NCBI GenBank assembly: GCA_031291845.1
Contig: JARLIH010000012.1
Coordinates: forward strand, 1 to 48,009
Source: Isosphaeraceae bacterium
GTDB taxonomy: Bacteria; Planctomycetota; Planctomycetia; Isosphaerales; Isosphaeraceae
Direction of reading: 5' to 3'
DNA length: 48,009 nucleotides
Shown in pieces: positions 25,536 to 33,655 of the stretch (positions are counted from its first letter, which is position 1; each line of letters begins with the position of its first letter). The notes below the pieces were generated by a model. The model was given only the letters and a program-made list of their open reading frames with translations. It had not been told where the DNA came from and searched no databases. The translations under genes and the position numbers were made by a program.

Positions 25536-26210
25536 TCAGCCGCGGCGTCGGACGCGATAGACTGTACCTCGAACCAAACCCAGCTCCGTCGCCGGCATTT
25601 CTAGCGCCGTGGCTTCCGCGCTCAGTCCGAGAGGCTCCAGCGCTGCCGGGAAATGCTCGGCCGCGACGCGGTACGGGCCGGCGATCAGGGCCAGGCCTCC
25701 CGGCGCGAGCATCGTCGCGATCAAGTTCGCGACGAGGGGCACGAGCCGTTGCTCGTAGAGCACGTCCGCTCCGAGGATCACCGGATAGCGCTCGGCCGGC
25801 AGGTCGCGCCAGTCGAGCCAGCCGGTTGAATAGCGGGACGGGTCGAAGCCGTTCTCGGCAGCGCTCCGTTCGAGGAACCGCAACGGGGCCTCGTCGTAGT
25901 CGGTGAATCGGACGTTCAAGCCGCGCTGGAGCGCGACCAGCCCCGCGAGGCCGAGACCGCAGCCGATCTCTAGCGCGCTTTGACCCGCGGTCCAGGGCTC
26001 GCGCGCGACCGCCTCGGCCAGCAGGAAGGCGCCCGGCCAGAGGTAGGCCCAGTAGGGCATGTAGTCGTCACGCGCGTTCCACGCGAGCACGCCCGGATCG
26101 TCCAGCAACCGGTCCGGCTCCGCCGGCCTGGAGAGCAGCACCTCGTGTCCGGAGAATGCAAAACGGGACACCTTGACCGGACCTTCGTACGCCGTTGCCC
26201 GCTCGGTCAC
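25536..26210 (-). CDS. Methyltransf_16-type SAM-dependent methyltransferase
   Basis: 224 aa. The order of motifs is that of the lysine/nicotinamide N-methyltransferase-like group: MPYWAYLWPGAFLLAEAVA before the SAM site, ALEIGCGLGLAGLVALQRG (motif I), VRFTDYDEAPLRFLERSAAE (acidic end of strand 2), DWRDLPAERYPVILGADVLY with the D-x-x-Y-like block, then APGGLALIAGPYR. Enzymes of this group methylate lysines of proteins or small molecules; the substrate cannot be named. It is transcribed divergently from the iron-uptake operon with 65 bp before that promoter palindrome. Confidence 0.8.
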   Translation of the reverse strand: MTERATAYEGPVKVSRFAFSGHEVLLSRPAEPDRLLDDPGVLAWNARDDYMPYWAYLWPGAFLLAEAVAREPWTAGQSALEIGCGLGLAGLVALQRGLNVRFTDYDEAPLRFLERSAAENGFDPSRYSTGWLDWRDLPAERYPVILGADVLYEQRLVPLVANLIATMLAPGGLALIAGPYRVAAEHFPAALEPLGLSAEATALEMPATELGLVRGTVYRVRRRG

Positions 26211-26239
26211 AATTCCACGCCCTTTTGTTCAGATTCTGT

Positions 26240-26269
26240 TTGACGCCCCGAAAACCGCCCGTCTATAAT
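26240..26269 (+). promoter_or_regulatory. Sigma70-type promoter of the iron-uptake operon
   Basis: TTGACG (26240-26245) and a perfect TATAAT (26264-26269) are 18 bases apart. The predicted start of transcription falls at about 26276, the first base of the palindrome that follows. Confidence 0.75.
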
Positions 26270-26275
26270 CCTGGG

Positions 26276-26296
26276 TATTGAGATTCAATCTCAATA
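26276..26296. promoter_or_regulatory. Perfect 21-bp palindrome, Fur/DtxR-like operator
   Basis: The half site TATTGAGATT, a central C, and its exact complement AATCTCAATA. The 7-1-7 core TGAGATT-C-AATCTCA matches the Fur 7-1-7 pattern in five of seven positions per half. It sits at the expected transcription start of an FTR1 iron permease gene, the standard place for iron-dependent repression. Other regulators of the Fur superfamily or DtxR type are possible. Confidence 0.7.
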
Positions 26297-26355
26297 CGGA
26301 TCCTTCCCGCCCGAGGTCGTGCCCACCTTTATTCCAGGGATCGGTGAGAACTGCC

Positions 26356-28551
26356 ATGCTCCGAACGATCCTTCCCGCCTGGCTCTTGGTTATCGTCGCG
26401 GTGGCTGGAACCTCGGCCGCCGAGGTATCGGGACGCGTCGTGATGCCCGACGTGTGTGCGCCCGAGGTGAGCCCGGCAGTGGTGACGCTGGAGCCGAAGG
26501 GAAACGCTCAAGGTCAGCTCGGTTCGACGGCGCAGCCAACCGAGGTGAAGCTGGTCGACCAGCGCGGGTTGCAGTTCGTGCCGCGGGTACAGGCGATGCA
26601 CGTGGGTGAGACGCTTCGGTTTACCAACCAGGATTCGGAAACTCATAACGTCCACATCGTATCGCCGGGCTTCGCGTTCAACGAGTCGATGGCGCCCGGC
26701 CAGCCGCGCGATTACGTGCCCGATCGAGCGGGCGTGATCCGGCTGGCGTGCGACATCCACAGCCACATGCGGGGTTACGTGGTCGTGAGCGCGACGCCGT
26801 GGGTGCAGGTCTGCACCCGGCTCGGCCGGTTCCGGCTCGACGACGTGCCCGAGGGGCACTATACGCTAACGGTCTGGCACGAGATGGGCGAGCCTCTCGT
26901 CAAAGAGATTACCGTCGAGGGGAAGGCGGCCGATCTCGGGACGTTGACTCTCACGGTTCCCCGGTCGGCGGCGGGCGTCCAGGCGGTCGCGCCGGTGCTG
27001 TCGTGGCCGGACGTGATCGACCGGATCAGCGTGCTGCTCTCGTCGAGCCTCGACGCGGCGACGCGCCCGGGGGGCTTCAAGAAGGCCCGTAAGCTGGCCG
27101 AGGATGCCTACTGGGGCGAGTTCGAGGCGTCCGAGATGGAGACGGCCGTGCGTACCCACCTCGGCTTCGCCCGGGCGGGGGCCGTCGAGGAGCTATTTCG
27201 TGGGCTCGTGCCGGCGGCACGCGAGCTGTCGGAAGGGCGAACCGGCCCCGAGTCGTTCATCGCCCAGACCCGGCAACTGCTGCTCAGCCTCGATGCGATT
27301 GCACGCGACCTGAACCAGAAGGGCATCTCGGACCGCACGCGGATTTTCGCGGAGGCGACGACCGCTTCGGCCGCGCCGGCGGCGGGCGACCACAAGGGGC
27401 AGGTCCAGGCCCTAAAGCGGGCGTTCCTGCACGTTCGCGAGTTGGCCGACCAGGGGGAGCCCGAGGACGCGGCCTCGGCCATGACGGCGGCGTACTGGGA
27501 CCAGTTTGAGCCGCTGGAGCGGTACATCGAGGGTTACGACCCCCAGTCTGTGCGCACGTTCGAGGTCAAGTTCAACAACCTCCGCGGCAAGGTCGGCGCA
27601 AAGTTGAAAGGCGAGGCTCTCGGCGGAGAGCTCGCGGCCCTGGCGACGGAGGTCGAGGCGACGCTGGCCCGGTTCGACGCGCGGTCCGGCGGCCGGTTCC
27701 TGCCGGCGTTCGGGGCATCGCTCGTCACGATCCTGCGCGAGGGCGTCGAAGTGATCCTGATCCTGACCATGCTGCTGGCGCTCGTGGCCAAGACTGGCCA
27801 GGTGGGGGCGCGGCGGGCGATCTGGACGGGGGTCGGACTGGCCGCGGTCGCGAGCCTGGTGACGGCCGCGGCGCTCAATCGCCTGGTCGCCTCCGCGCAA
27901 GGTAAGGCGGGGGCGCTGGTGGAGGGGGGAGTGATGCTCGCGGCGTCGGGCGTCCTGTTCTACGTGAGCTACTGGCTGATCTCCCGGAGCGAGTCGAAAC
28001 GCTGGATGGATTTCCTCAAAGAGCGCGCTGCCCACGGTGCGGAGCTCGGCGGACTCGGCACGCTGACGCTCATGGCGTTCCTCGCCGTCTACCGCGAAGG
28101 GGCGGAGACGGCCTTGATGTACCAGGCGATGATCGGCATCCAGGCGCATTCGCAGCCGGGGCTGGCCGGTCTGGCCGCGGGGCTCGGCGCGGGCTTGGTC
28201 CTCCTGGCCCTGATTGCCGTCGGTATTCGGGCGACGAGCGTGCGGCTGCCGTTGCGGATGTTCTTCACGCTGACCGGCGTTGTGCTCTTCGGCATGGCCG
28301 TCGTCTTCGCGGGCGATGGCGTGTTCGAGCTCCAGGAAGCCGGTATCCTGCGGACCACGCAGGTTGGCTGGCTCGGAACGGGTCTGCCCACGATCGGCGT
28401 TCACCCGAATGTCCAGGCGCTTTCCGTGCAGGGTTTGCTCGTCGCGGGCGCGCTGCTGGCGCTCGTGCTGACGCTGGCGGGCGGCAGCGTCGATGCCCGG
28501 CCGGCGACCGTCAAACGCATTGCTCCGCCCGCGACGGGTGTGGGTGTTTGA
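26356..28551 (+). CDS. FTR1-family iron permease fused to N-terminal cupredoxin domain
   Basis: 731 aa from the ATG at 26356 with a signal peptide (MLRTILPAWLLVIVAVAGTS then AAE). Residues about 60-140 are a type 1 copper domain: HVGETLRFTNQDSETHNVHI, then LACDIHSHMRGYVVV with the C-x2-H-x2-M ligands. A helical periplasmic region follows to about residue 450. The membrane part has two REGxE iron-binding motifs, REGVE at 461 and REGAE at 580, as in Ftr1p and EfeU, with about seven helices. It would import iron after oxidation by a copper centre, here carried on the same chain. It lies behind the Fur-like operator and 39 bp before the P19-like gene. The fusion replaces the usual separate EfeO or cupredoxin partner. 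Confidence 0.88.
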   Translation: MLRTILPAWLLVIVAVAGTSAAEVSGRVVMPDVCAPEVSPAVVTLEPKGNAQGQLGSTAQPTEVKLVDQRGLQFVPRVQAMHVGETLRFTNQDSETHNVHIVSPGFAFNESMAPGQPRDYVPDRAGVIRLACDIHSHMRGYVVVSATPWVQVCTRLGRFRLDDVPEGHYTLTVWHEMGEPLVKEITVEGKAADLGTLTLTVPRSAAGVQAVAPVLSWPDVIDRISVLLSSSLDAATRPGGFKKARKLAEDAYWGEFEASEMETAVRTHLGFARAGAVEELFRGLVPAARELSEGRTGPESFIAQTRQLLLSLDAIARDLNQKGISDRTRIFAEATTASAAPAAGDHKGQVQALKRAFLHVRELADQGEPEDAASAMTAAYWDQFEPLERYIEGYDPQSVRTFEVKFNNLRGKVGAKLKGEALGGELAALATEVEATLARFDARSGGRFLPAFGASLVTILREGVEVILILTMLLALVAKTGQVGARRAIWTGVGLAAVASLVTAAALNRLVASAQGKAGALVEGGVMLAASGVLFYVSYWLISRSESKRWMDFLKERAAHGAELGGLGTLTLMAFLAVYREGAETALMYQAMIGIQAHSQPGLAGLAAGLGAGLVLLALIAVGIRATSVRLPLRMFFTLTGVVLFGMAVVFAGDGVFELQEAGILRTTQVGWLGTGLPTIGVHPNVQALSVQGLLVAGALLALVLTLAGGSVDARPATVKRIAPPATGVGV

Positions 28552-28590
28552 CGTCTGTTACCAATCCCTCGGCATTCAGGATCTTTATAC

Positions 28591-29214
28591 GTGCTCAACC
28601 GTTGGGTCGGCCCCCTGGTGACCGCGCTAATCATCGTGGGAGTCGGCGCGATCTTGCTATTGAACTTGAACCTGCCCACGGCGCCGCCGAAGGAGCCGGT
28701 GAAGTCGGACGCGCCTCGTCCGGAGGCGAACCCGCTGGCCTCAAAGCCGGCCGGCTTTCGCGAATATCCGATCGGTGACGAGGTGCTGAGAAACCATATG
28801 CGGATCGCCGCCGTGTGGCTGCCGCCCATCCAGATGGACGGGATGCCCGCGTCGTCCGGCGCGGACATCATTCACCTCGAGGCGGACGTGAAGGCGACCG
28901 AGAGGAGCCCCCACGGGTTCGCCAAGGACGAGTTCGTCCCGTACCTCAAGATCGCCTACAAGATCACTCCCGCGGCCGGCGGCCCGGCGATCGACCAGGG
29001 GGACCTGAAGCCGATGGTGGCCGGCGACGGACTGCACTACGGGGCGAGCATCGCGATGCCCAAGAAGGGGGAGTACCGGCTGACCTATTCCTTCCAGCCC
29101 CCTTCCGCCGGCGGGTTGGGCCGCCATTCGGATCCGGTGACCGGCGTCGCTCCCTGGTGGGAGCCGTTCGAGGTCACGTTCGAATGGGACGATTGCCCGG
29201 GCCCCAAGAAATAG
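28591..29214 (+). CDS. P19/Tpd-like periplasmic iron-transport protein
   Basis: 207 aa from a GTG at 28591, with AGGA nine bases upstream. An N-terminal membrane anchor (GPLVTALIIVGVGAILLL) is followed by a Pro-rich linker and an Ig-like domain: EYPIGDEVLRNHMRIAAVWL, PPIQMDGMPASSGADIIHLE with Met and His that fit the P19 metal site, FVPYLKIAYKI, and VTFEWDDCP. P19 proteins bind Cu/Fe in the periplasm and work with FTR1 permeases. The gene starts 39 bp after FTR1, consistent with one operon. Confidence 0.82.
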   Translation: MLNRWVGPLVTALIIVGVGAILLLNLNLPTAPPKEPVKSDAPRPEANPLASKPAGFREYPIGDEVLRNHMRIAAVWLPPIQMDGMPASSGADIIHLEADVKATERSPHGFAKDEFVPYLKIAYKITPAAGGPAIDQGDLKPMVAGDGLHYGASIAMPKKGEYRLTYSFQPPSAGGLGRHSDPVTGVAPWWEPFEVTFEWDDCPGPKK

Positions 29215-29245
29215 CGTCCAAATCGGACCGGCCGGTGGTTTTTGT

Positions 29246-29273
29246 TTGACAAGACCCGGCTCGGCGGTACGAT
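29246..29273 (+). promoter_or_regulatory. Possible sigma70-type promoter upstream of the TatA-like genes
   Basis: TTGACA (29246-29251), 16 bases, then TACGAT (29268-29273). It lies about 220 bp upstream of the GTG at 29497, so the tat genes may be expressed separately from the permease. Confidence 0.45.
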
Positions 29274-29496
29274 TTGAGGAGAGAACCCGCCCCGCGTCGT
29301 CCCTGTCGAGACGCACAGGCCTCGGTTGGTGCTGATCTGTCAGCGCCCCACCGGACCCTCATTCCCACCGTGATTACTCCAGGTTGCCCCCGGATTCGCG
29401 AGCGCGTGGTCGTGCGCTTCGCGGTAAGATGGAGTCTCAGCCCATGGCTTGCGGTGGATCTTCCTCCGTCCGGCAAGCCAGGGGAGGAGCGTTACC

Positions 29497-29841
29497 GTGA
29501 ACGACGGTGGAGCGACCTGGGTGGGTCTGACTGGTCCTTGGGCCATGCTGGGTCTGCGGGAGATCGTGATCGTCGGCATGGTCGCCCTGGCCCTCTACGG
29601 CCGGACGGGGCTCCGGCACACGCACCACGCGCGGACCGTCTGGTCGTGGATGTTGCCCCGGCGTCCGTCGCGCCCGGCTCCGCGACCCCCGCGGACCGAG
29701 CCCCGGTCGTTCTGGGCGCTGGCCAACTGGGCGAGCAGCGAACGGCTTTTCTGGGCCCTTGCGCTCGTCGCGGCCGTGGCGGTGGCCGCCTGGATCATCA
29801 CACGAACCTTGATCGTCAGCGCGCCCGTGTCGGCCCGCTGA
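29497..29841 (+). CDS. Small membrane protein with TatA-like N-terminus
   Basis: 114 aa from a GTG at 29497, preceded by GGAGGAG about seven bases upstream. The first 35 residues (WAMLGLREIVIVGMVALALY then GRTGL) resemble the membrane helix and hinge of TatA, but the usual FG-(x)-(K/R)-x-L-P motif is degenerate and the amphipathic helix is replaced by a His/Arg/Pro-rich stretch. A second helix lies at the C-terminus (LFWALALVAAVAVAAWIITR). It precedes two clear TatA genes in the same direction. It may be a divergent Tat-related protein or an unrelated small membrane protein. Confidence 0.55.
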   Translation: MNDGGATWVGLTGPWAMLGLREIVIVGMVALALYGRTGLRHTHHARTVWSWMLPRRPSRPAPRPPRTEPRSFWALANWASSERLFWALALVAAVAVAAWIITRTLIVSAPVSAR

Positions 29842-29906
29842 ATGGCTCTTACCCCTACGGAACTTGACCGGATCACGCCCCCTTTGAGGAGTCGAGGAGA
29901 ACGACC

Positions 29907-30125
29907 ATGATGCCGCTTGCCTTCCTTCCGAACCTCGGCACGACCGAACTGATGGTCGTCGCCTTTGTCTCGCTGCTGGTCTTCGGGAACCGGTTGCCCA
30001 GCGTGATGCGCTCGCTCGGCAAGAGCGTGACCGAGTTCAAGAAGGGCGTCTCGGGGATCGAGGACGACCTCGACAACGCCGTGAACGCCGACACCGCCAA
30101 GAAAACCACGACCCCCGAAGTCTGA
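29907..30125 (+). CDS. TatA/E-family Sec-independent translocase subunit
   Basis: 72 aa. It has one membrane helix with the polar N-terminal Glu (GTTELMVVAFVSLLVFGNRL), the FGNRLP hinge, an amphipathic helix (SVMRSLGKSVTEFKKGV) and a short charged tail, the complete TatA/TatE plan. TatA forms the pore-like assembly that exports folded proteins bearing twin-arginine signals. GAGGAGA lies seven bases before the ATG. tatC and tatB are not in the window. Being next to a cupredoxin-FTR1 operon suggests, without proof, export of cofactor-loaded metal proteins. Confidence 0.88.
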   Translation: MMPLAFLPNLGTTELMVVAFVSLLVFGNRLPSVMRSLGKSVTEFKKGVSGIEDDLDNAVNADTAKKTTTPEV

Positions 30126-30172
30126 GTCCACGCGCCGTCGAGAGCGGTGCCGAGATCACTGGAGCCACTGGT

Positions 30173-30475
30173 ATGCTGCCACAACTGGGTCTGATGGAAA
30201 TGCTCGTCGTGATGGGAGTGGCCGTGCTCCTGTTCGGGAAACGCCTTCCCGAAGTCGGCCGCTCGCTGGGCAAAGGGATCATCGAGTTCAAGAAAGGGCT
30301 GCGTGGGATCGAGGACGAGTTCGATATCTCGTCCCACACCCCCAGCCGGCGGCACGAGGAACGCCAGTACGCGAGCACGAGCGACTCGGCGACGACGAGC
30401 GTTCCCAAGTTCGAGCCGCCGGCCTCGACGGCCGTGCCGCAGATGGAATACTCGCCGCAGCCGGCCCAGGACTGA
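30173..30475 (+). CDS. Second TatA/E-family protein
   Basis: 100 aa. It starts MLPQLGLMEMLVVMGVAVLL followed by FGKRLPEVGRSLGKGIIEFK, the canonical TatA helix, FG-x-R-LP hinge and amphipathic helix. The tail is longer than in the preceding copy and rich in Ser, Thr and Pro. GGAG lies about eight bases before the ATG. It follows the other TatA gene by 47 bp. Tandem copies may differ in cargo or in assembly size. The gene ends 10 bp before a long inverted repeat that separates it from a convergent thioesterase gene. Confidence 0.88.
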   Translation: MLPQLGLMEMLVVMGVAVLLFGKRLPEVGRSLGKGIIEFKKGLRGIEDEFDISSHTPSRRHEERQYASTSDSATTSVPKFEPPASTAVPQMEYSPQPAQD

Positions 30476-30485
30476 AGAAAAGGAT

Positions 30486-30614
30486 TTCACCGCAGAGATC
30501 GCGGAGAGGAAGACCGAGAAAAGGAAGTCGAGTCGGTAAGAACCGAATCGAAGAAAACGCCATTAATCAGTCTTCTTCTGTCGCGGTCTTCCTCTCTGCG
30601 ATCTCTGCGGTGAA
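30486..30614. terminator. 30-bp inverted repeat between convergent genes
   Basis: The left arm (30486-30515, beginning TTCACCGCAGAGATCGC) and the right arm (30585-30614, ending GATCTCTGCGGTGAA) are reverse complements with one mismatch in 30, separated by 69 bp. The CACCGCAGAGATCGC type of repeat is frequent between planctomycete genes (recollection, not searched). It probably works as a terminator for both strands and may be mobile; the convergent thioesterase gene reads into it. Confidence 0.6.
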
Positions 30615-31112
30615 CGACTCTTCCTTCGCTTCGGCCCGCCGGGCCAGCCGGACGGCTTGCCGGCTGCGTGCGGCCGCGTCGCGGCGGAAGTCGGCTTCGG
30701 TTTCGAGCCGGAGCGGCGGGACCGCGCGGGGCTTGCCCTCGGCGTCGAGGGCGACGTACAGTCCGTAACCGACGGCGACCTTCCTGCGCTTGGCGTGCGG
30801 GAGCGACTCGGCGTGGATCTCGATGCGGGCCTCGAGCGAGGTGCGTCCTACGTGCGTCACCTCGGCCGCCACGTCGACGAGCTCGCCGACGTGCACTGGG
30901 CCGAGGAACGTGAAGGAGTCGATCGCGGCGGTGGTGATTCGGCCTTCGCCGGCATGCCGCAGGGCCGCGATGGCGCCACACTCGTCGGCCAGCTTGAGCA
31001 GGACGCCGCCGTGCAACGTGCCGTGGAAGTTCGCCTGGGCGGGTTCGGTGATGAACGCCAGCCGGACCCGGGAGTCAGCCGGGCGCGTGGGTTGTTCGGT
31101 AAGGTCGCTCAC
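30567..31112 (-). CDS. Acyl-CoA thioesterase, hotdog fold (YciA/BACH-like)
   Basis: 181 aa from a GTG at 31112 with GGGAG about seven bases upstream; the frame is open to 31646 but the extension is not homologous. The core is a hotdog fold: RLAFITEPAQANFHGTLHGG, VLLKLADECGAIAALRHAGE, AIDSFTFLGPVHVGELVDVA, TSLEARIEIHAESL, VGYGLYVALDAEGKPRAVPP. Hydrolysis of acyl-CoA esters is the known activity. The last 15 residues (SFTAEIAERKTATEED) are encoded by the right arm and spacer of the inverted repeat, so the repeat has replaced or extended the original C-terminus. Confidence 0.85.
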   Translation of the reverse strand: MSDLTEQPTRPADSRVRLAFITEPAQANFHGTLHGGVLLKLADECGAIAALRHAGEGRITTAAIDSFTFLGPVHVGELVDVAAEVTHVGRTSLEARIEIHAESLPHAKRRKVAVGYGLYVALDAEGKPRAVPPLRLETEADFRRDAAARSRQAVRLARRAEAKEESFTAEIAERKTATEED

Positions 31113-31217
31113 GCCGGCTCCCGGAAAGGGGTTTGGCCTTCTTCCTCGAGTTCTCGGTGAGTGTACGGTCGGCCTCGCCGCGCGACCAGCCGTTTCCTGC
31201 CTCGGAGTCTTCGCGCG

Positions 31218-31763
31218 ATGGTCGAGTCGGACCTGTTTGAGATCGTCGACCCCGTTTTGCGCGCCTTGGGAACGGTTCCCGAGGGGGGGGAGGAGTTCGG
31301 CCGGCCGCCGCTGGATGTGCTGCGCTATTACCGGCGGAGCGTTCGGCTCCACTGGATGCCGGTGCTGGGCCGGGCGTTGAGCGTCGTCGCGGTGGTGCGG
31401 CAGCCGGTGGACATTGGCTTCTCCAAGGAGGGCTACCGCGGGCTGCTGACGCGACTGGCGATGGCCGTGAACGGCCGGTTCCCGCCGTGGCGCTCGCCTC
31501 GGGCGCTGGCGGTCGGGCTGACAGCGCTCATCCTCACGCCGGAGCCGATCCGGGCTGAGGACGACGCGACGCTCGGCACGGTGCTCGGCAGCCTGCCGCG
31601 CCAGCGTGCCGTGCCGGTTGGCCTGTTCCGGATGAACCTGGGGCAAGAGGCGGTGTCCTTCGCCCTCAGTGCCAATCCCGATGGCCTGTTCTCCGAACCG
31701 GAGCAGCTCGCTGATGCGCTGACGACCCGGTTTCGGCGCTTCGTCCCGTTGTTGGAACTCTGA
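31218..31763 (+). CDS. Conserved hypothetical protein, 181 aa
   Basis: Starts at the ATG at 31218 (MVESDLFEIVDPVLRALGTV) with GGAG about 11 bases upstream. It is a mixed alpha/beta protein (SVVAVVRQPVDIGFSKEGYR, LALTALILTPEPIRAE-like helices) without membrane segments or a known motif, and looks genuine by composition and its spacing of 15 bp to the next gene. It is probably co-transcribed with the class V aminotransferase that follows. No function can be assigned. Confidence 0.6.
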   Translation: MVESDLFEIVDPVLRALGTVPEGGEEFGRPPLDVLRYYRRSVRLHWMPVLGRALSVVAVVRQPVDIGFSKEGYRGLLTRLAMAVNGRFPPWRSPRALAVGLTALILTPEPIRAEDDATLGTVLGSLPRQRAVPVGLFRMNLGQEAVSFALSANPDGLFSEPEQLADALTTRFRRFVPLLEL

Positions 31764-31778
31764 CCGCGAGAGCGTTCG

Positions 31779-33026
31779 ATGTCACAAATCAAGCCGAATG
31801 TCGCCGTCGCGAGCGTGGACGAGGTCCGCGCGCGGTTCCCGGCACTCGAGCGCCGGCACAACGGGCAGGCCGTCGCGTATTTCGACGGTCCGGGCGGCAC
31901 GCAGGTTCCCGGTGTCGTCGCGGACAGGGTGACGGATTACTTGCTCCACCACAACGCCAACACCCACTGGGCGTACCCCACGAGCCGGGAGACCGATGCG
32001 CTGATCGACGAGGCGAGGCACGCCCTCGCCGACTTCCTGAACTCCAGCGCTGATGAGGTGGTGTTCGGGGCCAACATGACGACCCTGACGTTCCACCTGG
32101 CCCGTGCGCTCGGTCGCGGCTGGGGGCCGGGCGATGAGGTCGTGGTCACCGAGCTGGACCATCACGCGAACGTGGCGCCGTGGCAGCAGCTCGTCCGCGA
32201 ACGGGGCATCACCCTTCGCATGGTCCGAATGGATCCCGCCACGGGGAGCCTCGACCACGATGACCTCGCGCGCCTGATCAATGGCCGTACGCGGCTGCTG
32301 GCGATCGGGGCGGCGTCGAACGCGTTGGGAACGATCAGCGACGTCGGCGCCGCGGTCGGACTGGCCCACGCGGAGGGGGCCCAGGTGTTCGTCGATGCGG
32401 TGCATTACGCGCCTCACCGGCTGGTCGATGTGAGGGCCTGGGACTGCGATTTCCTCGCGTGCTCGGCCTACAAATTCTACGGCCCTCATGTCGGCGTGTT
32501 GTACGGCCGGCGCGAGGCGCTGGCGGCCCTGGACGTTCCGAAGCTGCGGCCCGCGCCCGACACGGTCCCCGAACGGCTGGAGACGGGGACCAAGAGCCAC
32601 GAGGGGGTCGTCGGCGCCGCCGCCGCGGTCGACTTCCTGGCGGGGTTGGCTACGGTGGGCGCCACGCGGCGGGAACGGCTCGAGGCGGTCTTCCAGACGC
32701 TGCACGACCGGGGATCGTCCTTACTCGGCCGGCTCTGGAGCGGACTGGAGGGGATCCCGGGAGTCCGCCTGCACGGGCCCGGGCCGGGGCAGCCGCGCAC
32801 GCCGACGCTCTCGTTCACAATGGACCGTCACACCCCCGAGACGGTGTGTGCCCGGCTGGCCGAGCGGGCCCTCTTCGCCTCTCACGGCGATTTCTACGCG
32901 ACGACCGTGGCGGAACGGCTCGGCCGTGCGGGTGACGGCTTCGTTCGAATCGGCTGCGCGTGCTATACGACGGACGACGAAATCGACCGGCTGATCGCAG
33001 TTGTTGCGGCGATGGTCCGGGAATGA
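31779..33026 (+). CDS. Class V aminotransferase, cysteine desulfurase-like (VC1184 subfamily)
   Basis: 415 aa. It begins VDEVRARFPALERRHNGQAV and YFDGPGGTQVP, the start of the VC1184 subfamily. PLP-site residues are visible: EVVVTELDHHANVAPWQQL (the His stacking on PLP), VFVDAVHYAPHRLVDV (Asp), and the Schiff-base Lys in LACSAYKFYGPHVGVLYGR. Cysteine desulfurases pass sulfur from Cys to a carrier; this subfamily often lacks a proven substrate, and other eliminations are possible. It follows the 181-aa gene by 15 bp. No iron-sulfur scaffold gene is nearby. Confidence 0.85.
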   Translation: MSQIKPNVAVASVDEVRARFPALERRHNGQAVAYFDGPGGTQVPGVVADRVTDYLLHHNANTHWAYPTSRETDALIDEARHALADFLNSSADEVVFGANMTTLTFHLARALGRGWGPGDEVVVTELDHHANVAPWQQLVRERGITLRMVRMDPATGSLDHDDLARLINGRTRLLAIGAASNALGTISDVGAAVGLAHAEGAQVFVDAVHYAPHRLVDVRAWDCDFLACSAYKFYGPHVGVLYGRREALAALDVPKLRPAPDTVPERLETGTKSHEGVVGAAAAVDFLAGLATVGATRRERLEAVFQTLHDRGSSLLGRLWSGLEGIPGVRLHGPGPGQPRTPTLSFTMDRHTPETVCARLAERALFASHGDFYATTVAERLGRAGDGFVRIGCACYTTDDEIDRLIAVVAAMVRE

Positions 33027-33030
33027 TCGG

Positions 33031-33555
33031 CTACGGCTTGCCGCGGAGCCGCCGATGTTCGTGGCGGATTTTGATGGCGAGGTAGACCACGATCGCCACG
33101 TTCACGACGAGCACCGAGACGCGTAGTGCCGTCGGCTTCTTCGCGATCTCGTAAATCTCGATAGGCAGCAGCGAACCCGATGCGATGACCGTCAAGTAGC
33201 CGGCCCAAACGCGCTTGAAGAGGAGACCGGTCCCTTCGACGAGGTGGAGCGCGGCGTAGAACAACGTCCCCAGACCGAGCGCGCGAACCTGCCGGTGGCT
33301 CAGGCCCCCGACATGTTCGAGCGCCTGATGGATCAGGCGGTTGTCCGGGTCAAGATGCAGCCGGCTGACGTAGTGCTCCAAGGTCGCGCCGAGGTCGCCG
33401 TCGAGGAGCCGGAAGATGCCGAATCCGGCCGCCGCGAGCAGCAGTCCGCTGGTGAACTTGATCGCGCCGACCACGCGCAGGCCGAACAGGCTCTCATCGC
33501 TGGGACGATCGAGCTCGAGGTCGTTCCGTGTCTTCGGGTGCTGCGTTCGGCTCAC
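33031..33555 (-). CDS. DUF2127 integral membrane protein
   Basis: 174 aa from a GTG at 33555; the frame is open further, but upstream residues are Ser/Asn-rich and unlike the family. The pattern is that of DUF2127: GLRVVGAIKFTSGLLLAAAG, LEHYVSRLHLDPDNRLIHQA, LGTLFYAALHLVEGTGLLFK, RVWAGYLTVIASGSLLPIEI and YEIAKKPTALRVSVLVVNVA with a final basic end. Four membrane helices are predicted by eye. The function of the family is unknown. Its stop codon is 4 bp from the stop of the convergent aminotransferase gene. Confidence 0.78.
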   Translation of the reverse strand: MSRTQHPKTRNDLELDRPSDESLFGLRVVGAIKFTSGLLLAAAGFGIFRLLDGDLGATLEHYVSRLHLDPDNRLIHQALEHVGGLSHRQVRALGLGTLFYAALHLVEGTGLLFKRVWAGYLTVIASGSLLPIEIYEIAKKPTALRVSVLVVNVAIVVYLAIKIRHEHRRLRGKP

Positions 33556-33655
33556 GGATGTGGAACCTGTTCCGTTGTTCGGGTGGTCGTCATGCTTGCC
33601 GTTTCCCCGACACTGTTCCGAGTCAGCGCTGAATGGAAAGGAGAGGGTACTCGAC

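Noticed and set aside
31113..31646. 178-residue extension of the thioesterase
   Set aside because: Gln/Arg-rich, overlaps the 181-aa plus-strand gene, and the GTG at 31112 has a ribosome site.
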